64,000 bases of DNA from Actinomycetota bacterium. Lineage in GTDB: Bacteria > Actinomycetota > Geothermincolia > Fen-727 > Anoxymicrobiaceae. The notes below the pieces were generated by a model that saw nothing but the letters and a program-made list of their open reading frames with translations, did no database searches and was not told the DNA's origin. Shown in pieces: positions 43,301 to 50,287 of the stretch (within the stretch, counting starts at the first letter, position 1; the number at the start of each line of letters is the position of its first letter). Position numbers and translations under genes: made by a program. Location of the stretch: NCBI GenBank assembly GCA_018896525.1, contig JAHIMR010000038.1:17755-81754 (forward strand). Reading direction: 5' to 3'.

Positions 43301-44568
43301 TGTGCCCTTTCGCCCCTCCCTGTTGTGAAGGGATCGTGAAGTTCGACCGTCACCCGCTCTCCGCGCTCGATCCCCTCGCGGCCCTCGGGAATCCTGACGT
43401 TCCCGTCGGCGCGGGCAAGTGTGCCGATAAGGTTGGTCTTCCCCGGTATCGGGGTCGCCTTCAACAGTTCTCCCTCCAGGCCGAGAGACACCGGGACCAG
43501 TTCCAGCCGCCCGGTAGCCGACGCCACCGACCTGTCAAGGACGGCCTGGACCGTACGGGGCCCCCCTCTTTTATTCTCCCCCCTCAGCGCGGCCAGGACC
43601 GGTACCATGACCTCCCCAAAGACGGTCAGGGCCGAGGCGGGGTTGCCGGGAAGCCCCAGCGCCGGTTTCCCGTCACAGACCGCGATCAGCGTCGGCTTTC
43701 CCGGCTTCAGATAGATACCGTGCGCCAGCGTGCCCGGTGGGCCCAGTTGATCCAGGATGTCCACGGTCAAGTCGCGAACCCCCATCGAGCTGCCCCCGCT
43801 GATGACCAGCGCATCGCACTCAGCGAGGGCCCGGCGTGACGCCTCCAGGAGAAGGCCGAACTCGTCGGCCACTATCCCGTAGGGGCGCGCCAGGCATCCC
43901 GCCCTCACCACCGACGCCGCGAGAGCCGTCGAGTTCACGTCTCTGACCTGTCCCGGTCCCGGCGTTTCAGATGGGGGCACCAGCTCGTTCCCGGTGGAAA
44001 TGATCCCTACAACCGGCAGGCGGTAGACGCTCACCTTTGTTATCCCCAGCGCCACCAGGGCTCCCGCCTGGGCCGGCCCCAGCACCCGCCCCCGGGAGAA
44101 GAGGAGCGCGCCCCTGGCGATATCCTCGTCCTTCCTTATGACGTTCTCCCCCGGCGCGACCCCCTTGACCACCTCAACGGTCTCCCTGGAGACCTCGGTA
44201 TTCTCTACCATCACCACCGCGTCCGACCCCTCCGGCATCACACCGCCGGTGGATATCCGTACCGCCTGCTCCTGCGCGACTTCAATGGCGGTGGCTCTTC
44301 CCATGGGCACCTCACCGGTTCGTTCCAGGTACACCGGCAGGCCCTCACTGGCCGCGAACGTGTCCGAAGCGCGCACCGCGAACCCGTCCATGCCGGACCG
44401 GTCGAAGCCGGGGACGTCCTCCGGTGCTATTATGTCCCCCGCTATGACCCTTCCCAGCGCACTGGAGACCTCCACCTCCTCGGTGGCGACGCCTCCCTCC
44501 GGCAGCCCCTCCAGCAACAGGCGGACCGCCTCGTCAAGGTGCACCAGGTTCAAGAACTCCTCAGGCAA
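43297..44568 (-). CDS. moeA: Molybdopterin molybdenumtransferase MoeA
   Basis: A 423-residue MoeA that inserts the oxyanion into adenylylated molybdopterin. Domain blocks: VPGFDRSGMDGFAVRASDTF (about 53), the EGSDAVVMVENTEV segment, VISGGSSMGVRDLTVD (about 256) and ALGLPGNPASALTVF (about 307), ending with the small β-domain. It is upstream of a second, larger MoeA-type gene with which it overlaps by 4 nt. Organisms that use both Mo and W often keep two MoeA proteins, and a tungstate-type transporter lies just upstream, so a division between metals is possible. Confidence 0.94.
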   Translation of the reverse strand: MPEEFLNLVHLDEAVRLLLEGLPEGGVATEEVEVSSALGRVIAGDIIAPEDVPGFDRSGMDGFAVRASDTFAASEGLPVYLERTGEVPMGRATAIEVAQEQAVRISTGGVMPEGSDAVVMVENTEVSRETVEVVKGVAPGENVIRKDEDIARGALLFSRGRVLGPAQAGALVALGITKVSVYRLPVVGIISTGNELVPPSETPGPGQVRDVNSTALAASVVRAGCLARPYGIVADEFGLLLEASRRALAECDALVISGGSSMGVRDLTVDILDQLGPPGTLAHGIYLKPGKPTLIAVCDGKPALGLPGNPASALTVFGEVMVPVLAALRGENKRGGPRTVQAVLDRSVASATGRLELVPVSLGLEGELLKATPIPGKTNLIGTLARADGNVRIPEGREGIERGERVTVELHDPFTTGRGERAQ

Positions 44569-44589
44569 TGGGTTTTACCTCCCCTCTAT

Positions 44590-44840
44590 TGACGATCTTG
44601 TTCAACCTCCGTTTGTTTGCGAGATAGGGGTCAGGCATTGCCCCTGGGCCGTTGCATAATGACGCACTGGTGCCAGGTACCAGTGCGTCATTTTCGCCTT
44701 ATCGACATCGCTATAACACCTTACCCCACCTGTTGGCGGTCTTGTTTAACCGCCGTTTGTCTGACAGAAAGGGGTCAGGTGTTCTTGCCATCACGCTTCT
44801 GTTCCTGACATCTCTATAACACCTTACCCCACTTGTTGGC
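44590..44840. repeat. Dispersed repeat cluster between moeA and tupC
   Basis: The 245-bp gap holds a near-perfect palindrome (44658-44692, arms AATGACGCACTGGT and ACCAGTGCGTCATT). On each side are units of the second family: GGGGTCAGGCATTGCCCCTG before it, then two copies of ACATC-CTATAACACCTTACCCCAC-TTGTTGGCG-like sequence at 44706-44739 and 44807-44840. The last copy runs into the 3' end of the ABC ATPase gene and encodes its last residues. No independent gene is present. Confidence 0.65.
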
Positions 44841-45932
44841 GATAATGTGTACCGCGGTAGCCTTGAAACGCAGGCCCACCATCTTCCCCTCGGCTATACC
44901 CATATCCTCCAGTGAGCGCCTGGTTATCAGCGCCACCACCGGGAACGGGCACAGGGCGGTCACCCGGGCCGTAGGTCCGGCGAGTTCCACCCCGACAACG
45001 CGCCCCTTGAACGCGTTTCTGCTGCTCGCCGGGGCCTCGATCTGCTCCGGCGGCACCAGCGTCACGTCCTCGGGCCTCAAGCCCGCGGTCACCCGTTCAC
45101 CGTTGCCGGCTTCACAGGTACTCTCCAGAAACTTTCCCTGGACCTCGACCCGCGTCAGCCCGTTATCGCTTCCGGTAACCACGCCCTTGTACAGGTTCTC
45201 CATCCCAACGAACAGGGCGGCGAACTCACTCGAGGGTCGGTGGAACACGTCGCCCGCCGCACCCTCCTGGACAATCCTCCCCTGATCGAGAATAACGATC
45301 CGGTCCCCGATACGCCCCGCCTCCTCCTGGTCGTGGGTCACGAAGATGGCACAGAGGCCATTCTCCTTCAGTATCCTCTTCACCTCACCCTGCAGAGCGG
45401 TACGGTTCAGGCGGTCGAGGCTGGCGAACGGTTCGTCAAGGAGGAGCAGTTCGGGCTCCACCACCAGGGCCCGGGCCAGGGCAACCCTCTGGGCCTCACC
45501 CCCCGACAGGGTGGAGACGTGTTTTTCCTCGAAGCCGGAAAGGCGCACCATCTCCAGGGCGGAGGCGACCCTCCCCTCTCTTTCGCTCGCCGGCACCTTA
45601 CGGACCTTCAGCCCGTAGGCCACGTTGTTCCTTACGGTGGTGGAGAACAGCAGGGGGTCCTGGAAGAGCATCGCCATCCTTCGGGAGACGGCGACCATTT
45701 CCTTTCCTCTAAGCCCCTGGACCTCCCCGCCCTCGAACAGGATCCTTCCCGCGGTTGGCGCCTCCAGGAGGTTCAGGATACGAAGGAGCACGCTCTTCCC
45801 GGCACCGCTCGGGCCCAGGCAGGCCAGTATCTCTCCGGGCCCAACCGAGACTGTCTCGATGTCAAGCACCGTTCGCTCCCCGTACTTTTTCCTCAAGCCG
45901 ATCGCTCTTATTACATCTTCCAACTTGCTCAA
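44814..45932 (-). CDS. tupC: Tungstate/molybdate ABC transporter ATP-binding protein
   Basis: A 372-residue ABC ATPase. Walker A is LGPSGAGKSV (about 36), the ABC signature is VSTLSGGEAQRVALARAL, and Walker B LLLLDEPFASLD and the His switch FVTHDQ follow. The C-terminal part (from about 240) is a TOBE-type regulatory domain (AFKGRVVGVELAGPTARVTA) that usually binds the oxyanion. The last residues NKWGKVL and the stop codon fall within a dispersed repeat unit, so the original terminus may have been altered slightly. Overlaps the permease gene's stop by 4 nt; together with tupB and tupA it forms a complete importer. Confidence 0.93.
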   Translation of the reverse strand: MSKLEDVIRAIGLRKKYGERTVLDIETVSVGPGEILACLGPSGAGKSVLLRILNLLEAPTAGRILFEGGEVQGLRGKEMVAVSRRMAMLFQDPLLFSTTVRNNVAYGLKVRKVPASEREGRVASALEMVRLSGFEEKHVSTLSGGEAQRVALARALVVEPELLLLDEPFASLDRLNRTALQGEVKRILKENGLCAIFVTHDQEEAGRIGDRIVILDQGRIVQEGAAGDVFHRPSSEFAALFVGMENLYKGVVTGSDNGLTRVEVQGKFLESTCEAGNGERVTAGLRPEDVTLVPPEQIEAPASSRNAFKGRVVGVELAGPTARVTALCPFPVVALITRRSLEDMGIAEGKMVGLRFKATAVHIIANKWGKVL

Positions 45933-46615
45933 GCAGGGTATCCGGTTACCCTCTTCTCCACCTCCTCCCGTCCCTTGTCAGCCTGGAGCCGGGTAAGCAT
46001 CGCGTTGACCAGTACCGCCACAAGTATAAGGACCAGGCCCTCCGCGATGGCGTACTCATACTGCCCCTGCCGGGTCTGGAGAACGATATCGGTAGTGAGA
46101 ACCCGTGTGTAGCCCTTTATATTGCCTCCCACTATCATGACCGCTCCCACCTCGGCCAGGACCCTGCCCAGTCCCGCTATCAAGGCCGCCACCAGCCCGG
46201 CCCGCGCCTCCCTCATCTTCACCAGGACCGCCTGTAACCGGGTAGCGCCGAGACTCATCGCCTGGAGCCCCAACCGCGGGTCGACCCCCCGCATCGACGC
46301 GTGGGTGAAACCGGCCACTATCGGTGTCGCCAGTATCACCTGGACTATGACCATCGCGGTTGGGGTGTAGACCAACTCAAGAAACCCCAGCGGGCCGCTG
46401 CGGGCGATCACCAGGAACGTGAACAGGCCCACCACCACCGGGGGCAGCCCCATGAACGCGTGCACCATCGTAAGGGCGGCATTGCGCCCGCGGAAGGAGA
46501 ACTCCGAAAGCGCGACGCCTATTGGGATTCCTATAGCAGCGCCGATCAACGCGGCGGTACCCGACACCGCGAGGGAAAGGAACAGGACCCGGTAAAACTC
46601 CGGATCGAAGCTCAC
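45929..46615 (-). CDS. tupB: Tungstate ABC transporter permease
   Basis: A 228-residue membrane subunit with five predicted helices (for example VLFLSLAVSGTAALIGAAIGIPIGVAL and VHAFMGLPPVVVGLFTFLV). The cytoplasmic EAA-like loop that contacts the ATPase is GLQAMSLGATRLQAVLVKM (about residues 133-151). GRVLAEVGAVMIVGGNIKGYTRVLTT (about 166) is typical of TupB rather than ModB. It lies 96 nt below the binding-protein gene and overlaps the ATPase gene. Confidence 0.93.
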   Translation of the reverse strand: MSFDPEFYRVLFLSLAVSGTAALIGAAIGIPIGVALSEFSFRGRNAALTMVHAFMGLPPVVVGLFTFLVIARSGPLGFLELVYTPTAMVIVQVILATPIVAGFTHASMRGVDPRLGLQAMSLGATRLQAVLVKMREARAGLVAALIAGLGRVLAEVGAVMIVGGNIKGYTRVLTTDIVLQTRQGQYEYAIAEGLVLILVAVLVNAMLTRLQADKGREEVEKRVTGYPA

Positions 46616-46711
46616 TATAAGGAGAAGCGCCTCCTTGAACCCGTTCAGTATTGTACCTATGCGATCACCGTCTTCCCCAATCCAATGGCGTGCTGCGCCC
46701 TCAAGGGGGAG

Positions 46712-47581
46712 TTAATCACCCGTGCCCCCGGTCTCCCCAATGGCGTTGGGGTGGAAGAGCACGGTGCCGTACTTCTCGTACGAACCAATCAACTCCTGTC
46801 CTTCATCACTTGTAAGGAACTCCACGAAGTCACCGGCCCCCTCCACGTTGAGATCGAGGTCCGGGTGCTTCTCCGGGTTAATCACTATGGCGCTGTACTG
46901 GTTGAACAGGGCCTTGTCACCCTCTACCACCGTAACCAGGTCAACTGTCTCCTTCTTGGAAAGATAGGTGGCGCGATCACTTAACGTGTACCCCTGTTTC
47001 TCGGCGGCCACAGTGAGGGTGTTGCCCATCCCCTGGCCGGTCTCCACGTACCACTGTTGCCAGGCGGGGTCCACCCCGGCCTCGGCCCATATCGTCTTCT
47101 CTTTCTTGTTGGTGCCCGAGTCGTCGCCCCGGCTGACAAAGGTGGAACCGGTCTCCGCTATCTTCCCCAGCGCGTCGGCGGCGCTCTTCTCTCCTTTTAT
47201 CCCCGCGGGGTCGGCCTCCGGACCCACGATGATAAAATCGTTGTACATGATCTCGACCCGCTCGAGGCCGTAACCGTCATCGACCAGTTTCTCCTCCGAG
47301 TCCTTGGCGTGGACCAGCAGGACGTCAGCGTCCCCCCGCTCCCCCATCTTTAGCGCCTCGCCGGTGCCAACGGCGATGGTCTTGACCGTTACCCCGTACT
47401 TCTTCTCGAAGTCAGGGATAATCAGGTCCAGTAGCCCCGAGTCCTGGGTGCTGGTAGTGGTGGCAAGGACGAAGGACTTCTTCGACTCCTCCTTCTTCTC
47501 ACCGCATCCCGCCAGCGCCGGCAGCGAGGCGGCCAGCATCAACATGACAGTAAACACAATGAGTTTCTTTCCCATGTCCAT
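46712..47581 (-). CDS. tupA: Tungstate-binding lipoprotein
   Basis: ATG at 47581, with AAAGGGG 4 nt upstream, gives 289 residues; longer frames run through the leader hairpin. The signal peptide (KKLIVFTVMLMLAASLPALAGC) ends in a lipobox with Cys near residue 25. The family block ATTTSTQDSGLLDLIIPDF (about 40-58) and KYGVTVKTIAVGTGEALKMG with DADVLLVHA identify a TupA-type oxyanion receptor; TTTST contributes tungstate ligands. A structured leader with a terminator-like hairpin precedes it, suggesting cofactor- or metal-dependent control. First gene of tupABC. Confidence 0.94.
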   Translation of the reverse strand: MDMGKKLIVFTVMLMLAASLPALAGCGEKKEESKKSFVLATTTSTQDSGLLDLIIPDFEKKYGVTVKTIAVGTGEALKMGERGDADVLLVHAKDSEEKLVDDGYGLERVEIMYNDFIIVGPEADPAGIKGEKSAADALGKIAETGSTFVSRGDDSGTNKKEKTIWAEAGVDPAWQQWYVETGQGMGNTLTVAAEKQGYTLSDRATYLSKKETVDLVTVVEGDKALFNQYSAIVINPEKHPDLDLNVEGAGDFVEFLTSDEGQELIGSYEKYGTVLFHPNAIGETGGTGD

Positions 47582-47615
47582 AAAACCCCTTTCAACTATG
47601 AAGCCTCTTGCTCGA

Positions 47616-47643
47616 CAAAAAACCTGCCTTCGGAAAGGCAGGT
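47616..47643 (-). terminator. Leader terminator hairpin in front of tupA
   Basis: On the minus strand ACCTGCCTT (47643-47635 complement) pairs with AAGGCAGGT through a 9-bp stem and 4-nt loop and is followed directly by six T residues (47621-47616). It is 35 nt before the tupA start, after a structured leader. That is the arrangement of a riboswitch expression platform or attenuator. Confidence 0.75.
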
Positions 47644-47745
47644 CACTCTTTGTCCCTCTCCTTTCCAATCACGGGAGGCCCGCCGGTTTCCCACCGGACC
47701 CTATCGCCCTGGGGCCGTAGCTTATCGCTTTAGGCCCTTCGGGTC
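47644..47745 (-). promoter_or_regulatory. Candidate molybdenum/tungsten-cofactor riboswitch upstream of tupABC
   Basis: The minus-strand leader has strong local pairing: CCGGT-GGGAA-ACCGG, GGGCCTCCCG ... GGAAAGGAGAGGG, and GGGCCT ... GGCCCC. It contains a CCTAA ... TACGG pair that resembles a tetraloop receptor and the GCCTCCCGTG..TGGAAA string I associate with Moco-type riboswitches. It is followed at once by the terminator hairpin and the tungstate transporter. Assignment to the Moco/Tuco class is from memory of the pattern and from context. Confidence 0.5.
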
Positions 47746-47982
47746 GGAGAACAGTATTAAGTTGTGTCGGGATTAAACCATGTACGGCAACCCGCGGTCA
47801 ACGGGCGGGCGGGGCGGGCGGGCACAAGCGCACCGTATACCGCCGCCCGAGACAGTACCGGCGGCGGCCACGTACGCCAGAGGCGCGGCTTGGAGATGTG
47901 CCCTTTACGGACGGACTTCTCCCGCGATGCCCCGGTCCCGATCGCCTCAATCGGCAGGCGATCCTCAATCAATCGGAGGTCG
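47746..47982. other. GC-rich intergenic region
   Basis: About 240 bp between the HEPN gene and the tupA leader without a convincing gene. A very G-rich stretch (GGGCGGGCGGGGCGGGCGGG, 47804-47823) could adopt unusual structure. The tupA promoter probably lies around 47745-47775, where TTAATAC occurs on the minus strand. Confidence 0.4.
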
Positions 47983-48375
47983 TCACTCAGGAGAGCCGCC
48001 TCGCTCCAGGAGTGACCTTGCCTCCCGTACAAACTCACGAGCCTGCTCAATAATAGCCGTAGCGGATTCAGCATCAATCAGAGGCTCGAAATCGTAGTCG
48101 CCCCTGAGTCGCTGGTCAAAAGCATCCAACAGCCAACGATGAAACTTCATATCCATTACTCCCGTCTTCGCGAACTGTTTTCCAAAAGCGCCGTGCACGC
48201 CGGCGTGCTTGCGGTACTTCAAACCTTTTTCTCTCAGAAGCGCCTGCGCCGCGTACAGCATTGCGTAGTATGCCCGCCCGGAAGCGAATTCGGCATCGTT
48301 TTCCCGCATGAGTGTCTCCGCGGCACTCACTGCGCGCTCTGCCTTCTCGAGCAGTCCGCGAGCTTCGTCTTTCAT
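47983..48375 (-). CDS. HEPN domain protein
   Basis: The ATG at 48375 overlaps the stop of the nucleotidyltransferase gene (ATGA) and gives 130 residues; a longer frame to 48432 overlaps that gene further and is less likely. It is a helical HEPN-fold protein: KAERAVSAAETLMRENDAEFASG, then RAYYAMLYAAQALLREKG, and a late RLRGDYDFEPLIDAESATAI with A-R-E-F-V helix. The R-x4-6-H ribonuclease motif of HepT toxins is not evident; this is nearer the archaeal/bacterial DNA-binding-type HEPN group. Paired with MNT, it may form a toxin-antitoxin-like unit. Confidence 0.85.
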   Translation of the reverse strand: MKDEARGLLEKAERAVSAAETLMRENDAEFASGRAYYAMLYAAQALLREKGLKYRKHAGVHGAFGKQFAKTGVMDMKFHRWLLDAFDQRLRGDYDFEPLIDAESATAIIEQAREFVREARSLLERGGSPE

Positions 48376-48692
48376 GCTGGAATGGCCTCCTCCCTGGCAT
48401 TCAGGAAAAATAGTGTCTGAGCTCCCCTCCATTGCTCTTCCGAAGCAAAGACACGGCTGATCGTTATCCCATGGCTCAGGGAGAGTTCAGAGATCAATTC
48501 GCTTGTCCGGCCGATCTCGCGCGAATAGTTCTCTAATCGATCAAGCACGATGAGCACGTCCACGTCGGATTCTTCATCGGCCTCATTTCTAGCGTGAGAG
48601 CCGAATAGGTAAACGCCCTTCAACCTACCGCCATAGAGGCGCTCGAGGCGCTCTTTGAGTTCCGTCAAGGCGTGGCTGACGCTGTCAGTCAT
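48372..48692 (-). CDS. MNT-type minimal nucleotidyltransferase
   Basis: A 106-residue protein with the polymerase-β-like active site GSHARNEADEESDVDVLIVL (about residues 32-51): GS, then D-x-D after the S-D. In MntA-HepT modules this enzyme adds AMP units to the HEPN partner and neutralises it. Whether this pair works in that way is uncertain because the HEPN partner lacks the clear toxin motif. It lies 18 nt after the HTH gene. Confidence 0.9.
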   Translation of the reverse strand: MTDSVSHALTELKERLERLYGGRLKGVYLFGSHARNEADEESDVDVLIVLDRLENYSREIGRTSELISELSLSHGITISRVFASEEQWRGAQTLFFLNAREEAIPA

Positions 48693-48710
48693 CCGATCCC
48701 TCCTTCTGCT

Positions 48711-48956
48711 CTAGAAACTCTTTCCGCTCGTCCTAGCGTTTGATGCCGACGATGGCCCTGGCGAAGCCGAGTTGGATTCACCTCCGCCACTGTTTGTTAC
48801 CCACTCATCGACCTCCGAAAGCCTCAACCGCAGAAGACGACCTACCCGGTGAGCTGGCAAGCCTTTTGCTTCTATCCATCGGTAGACGGACTCCCTGGAC
48901 ACCCGGAGATGAGCGGCCACCTCCTCCACACCGACCCAACCTTCTTCAGCAACCAT
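48711..48956 (-). CDS. Excisionase-type helix-turn-helix DNA-binding protein
   Basis: ATG at 48956 gives 81 residues; GTG at 48992 is a longer alternative. It has a MerR/HTH_17-type domain: GVEEVAAHLRVSRESVYRWI for the recognition unit, then KGLPAHRVGRLLRLRLSEVD for the wing, and a Ser/Gly-rich tail. Such small proteins act as excisionases or autoregulators. It is the first gene of the HTH-MNT-HEPN cassette, so it probably represses this small operon. Confidence 0.82.
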   Translation of the reverse strand: MVAEEGWVGVEEVAAHLRVSRESVYRWIEAKGLPAHRVGRLLRLRLSEVDEWVTNSGGGESNSASPGPSSASNARTSGKSF

Positions 48957-49113
48957 TTCCGTGCCTACCTCGTTCTTGTGAAGAGCGTTCACTCTTGTCT
49001 ATGAGGTACAACGAGAGTATATGAGAATAGGCTCACGCTGTCAACTGGCGGCATGTTCTGGTAATGCGGGCGGGAGGAATAATCGCTTCCGGAAGGTGGT
49101 CAGGTCGGAAGAT

Positions 49114-50214
49114 TCAGGCGCCGCGGCGGGCCGGGCGGCGGGCGGGCGGCGTGCTCGAGAGCTGCAGCCGGATTGGGGGCGGGCGGAACGCAATGACGAA
49201 CGCCACCAGGCCCGCTATCAGAAAGAACATCATCCAGAGCGAAAAGAAGTTTCTCCCGTAACTTGAAAGCGCCTCGTCAAATAGAGTGCCAATACTCAGC
49301 TTGAGCGGTATCACGCTATTGAACCGTACGTCCAGCATGAAGTACACTATGCGTCCGGCGCTTACGAAGAACATCGCGATCGCGGCCGCTATAAGGCCGA
49401 GTTTCCAGTTGAAATGACGTCCGGACCCAAACGCTACCGCCACCCCCACCGCGAAGCCGATGACCCATCCGAATATCCCCCGGTCCCAGTGCAGCCACCA
49501 GGCAAGCCCGGCGTAGGCGGCAGCGCTGAGAACGCCGGCCAGCAGCCCCCACAACACCCCTTTTATGTAAGACGGGTTTCTCGTCATTTCGCCGTCGTAA
49601 TCCATTGGGACCTGCATCGAAATGCGCTCTTCACCGGGCAGGTGTCGCTCTTTCACCGCGGCGTGCTTACCTTTGCCCTCCGGTGCCCGCTTCTCCTTGT
49701 CGACCGGCCCGGTGGGAAAACCCTCGGAGACCATAACCGCCTGCTGGCGATCCTCGGAGGACAGCGCCCTCCTCTTCTCACCCTCCGGTACCAGTGCCGG
49801 CTCGCCCGCAGTCCCGCCATCCGGCTCCTCCGGGGGTTGAAATCCCTCCTCCGGGTCACGCCTGGCCGCCCGGCGCGGCTCCTTGATATCACCCCAGAAC
49901 TCCTCCTTCTCCCGGGGGGAAATCCCCGGGGGAGGAGGCGGTGGCGCAACGGCCGCTTCCGGTGGCGCGGCAACCGGTTGCTCGGTGGGCTTCTTCAACT
50001 GCTTCTTCTTGACCTTCTCTTTTTTCTCCTTCTTCGCCTTGGCTTTCGGTTCCCGCGGACCGAGCTTGGAGGCGAAGCGCTCTATCTCCGCCTGGTGACA
50101 ATCAGGGCAGTAGTGTGACTCCCGCGTTTCCTGCACGCACTGGCGGCAGAAGCTCTGGCCACAGTTCATGCAGGTGAATGAGGCCTCCTGGCCGGGATGT
50201 CTCTTACACTCCAA
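49114..50214 (-). CDS. B-box-like zinc-finger membrane protein
   Basis: A 366-residue protein. The N-terminus has a compact zinc-finger: MECKRHPGQEASFTCMNCGQ with CRQCV and YCPDCH (Cys/His pairs at about 3, 6, 15, 18, 23, 26, 36 and 39), like B-box-type fingers that open many bacterial membrane proteins. Residues ~55-110 are Lys/Glu and then Pro-rich. About four membrane helices fill the C-terminal 150 residues (for example GVLWGLLAGVLSAAAYAGLA and GLIAAAIAMFFVSAGRIVYF). It is the last gene downstream of the large surface protein, separated by 73 nt. Possibly a structural or sensing partner. Confidence 0.78.
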   Translation of the reverse strand: MECKRHPGQEASFTCMNCGQSFCRQCVQETRESHYCPDCHQAEIERFASKLGPREPKAKAKKEKKEKVKKKQLKKPTEQPVAAPPEAAVAPPPPPPGISPREKEEFWGDIKEPRRAARRDPEEGFQPPEEPDGGTAGEPALVPEGEKRRALSSEDRQQAVMVSEGFPTGPVDKEKRAPEGKGKHAAVKERHLPGEERISMQVPMDYDGEMTRNPSYIKGVLWGLLAGVLSAAAYAGLAWWLHWDRGIFGWVIGFAVGVAVAFGSGRHFNWKLGLIAAAIAMFFVSAGRIVYFMLDVRFNSVIPLKLSIGTLFDEALSSYGRNFFSLWMMFFLIAGLVAFVIAFRPPPIRLQLSSTPPARRPARRGA

Positions 50215-50287
50215 TTCATTCCCCTCTTTTCGCTACGTCTATGTTATCCAATTATACGCCATCAGGCCTTTTACCGGCGCCGGCGGC

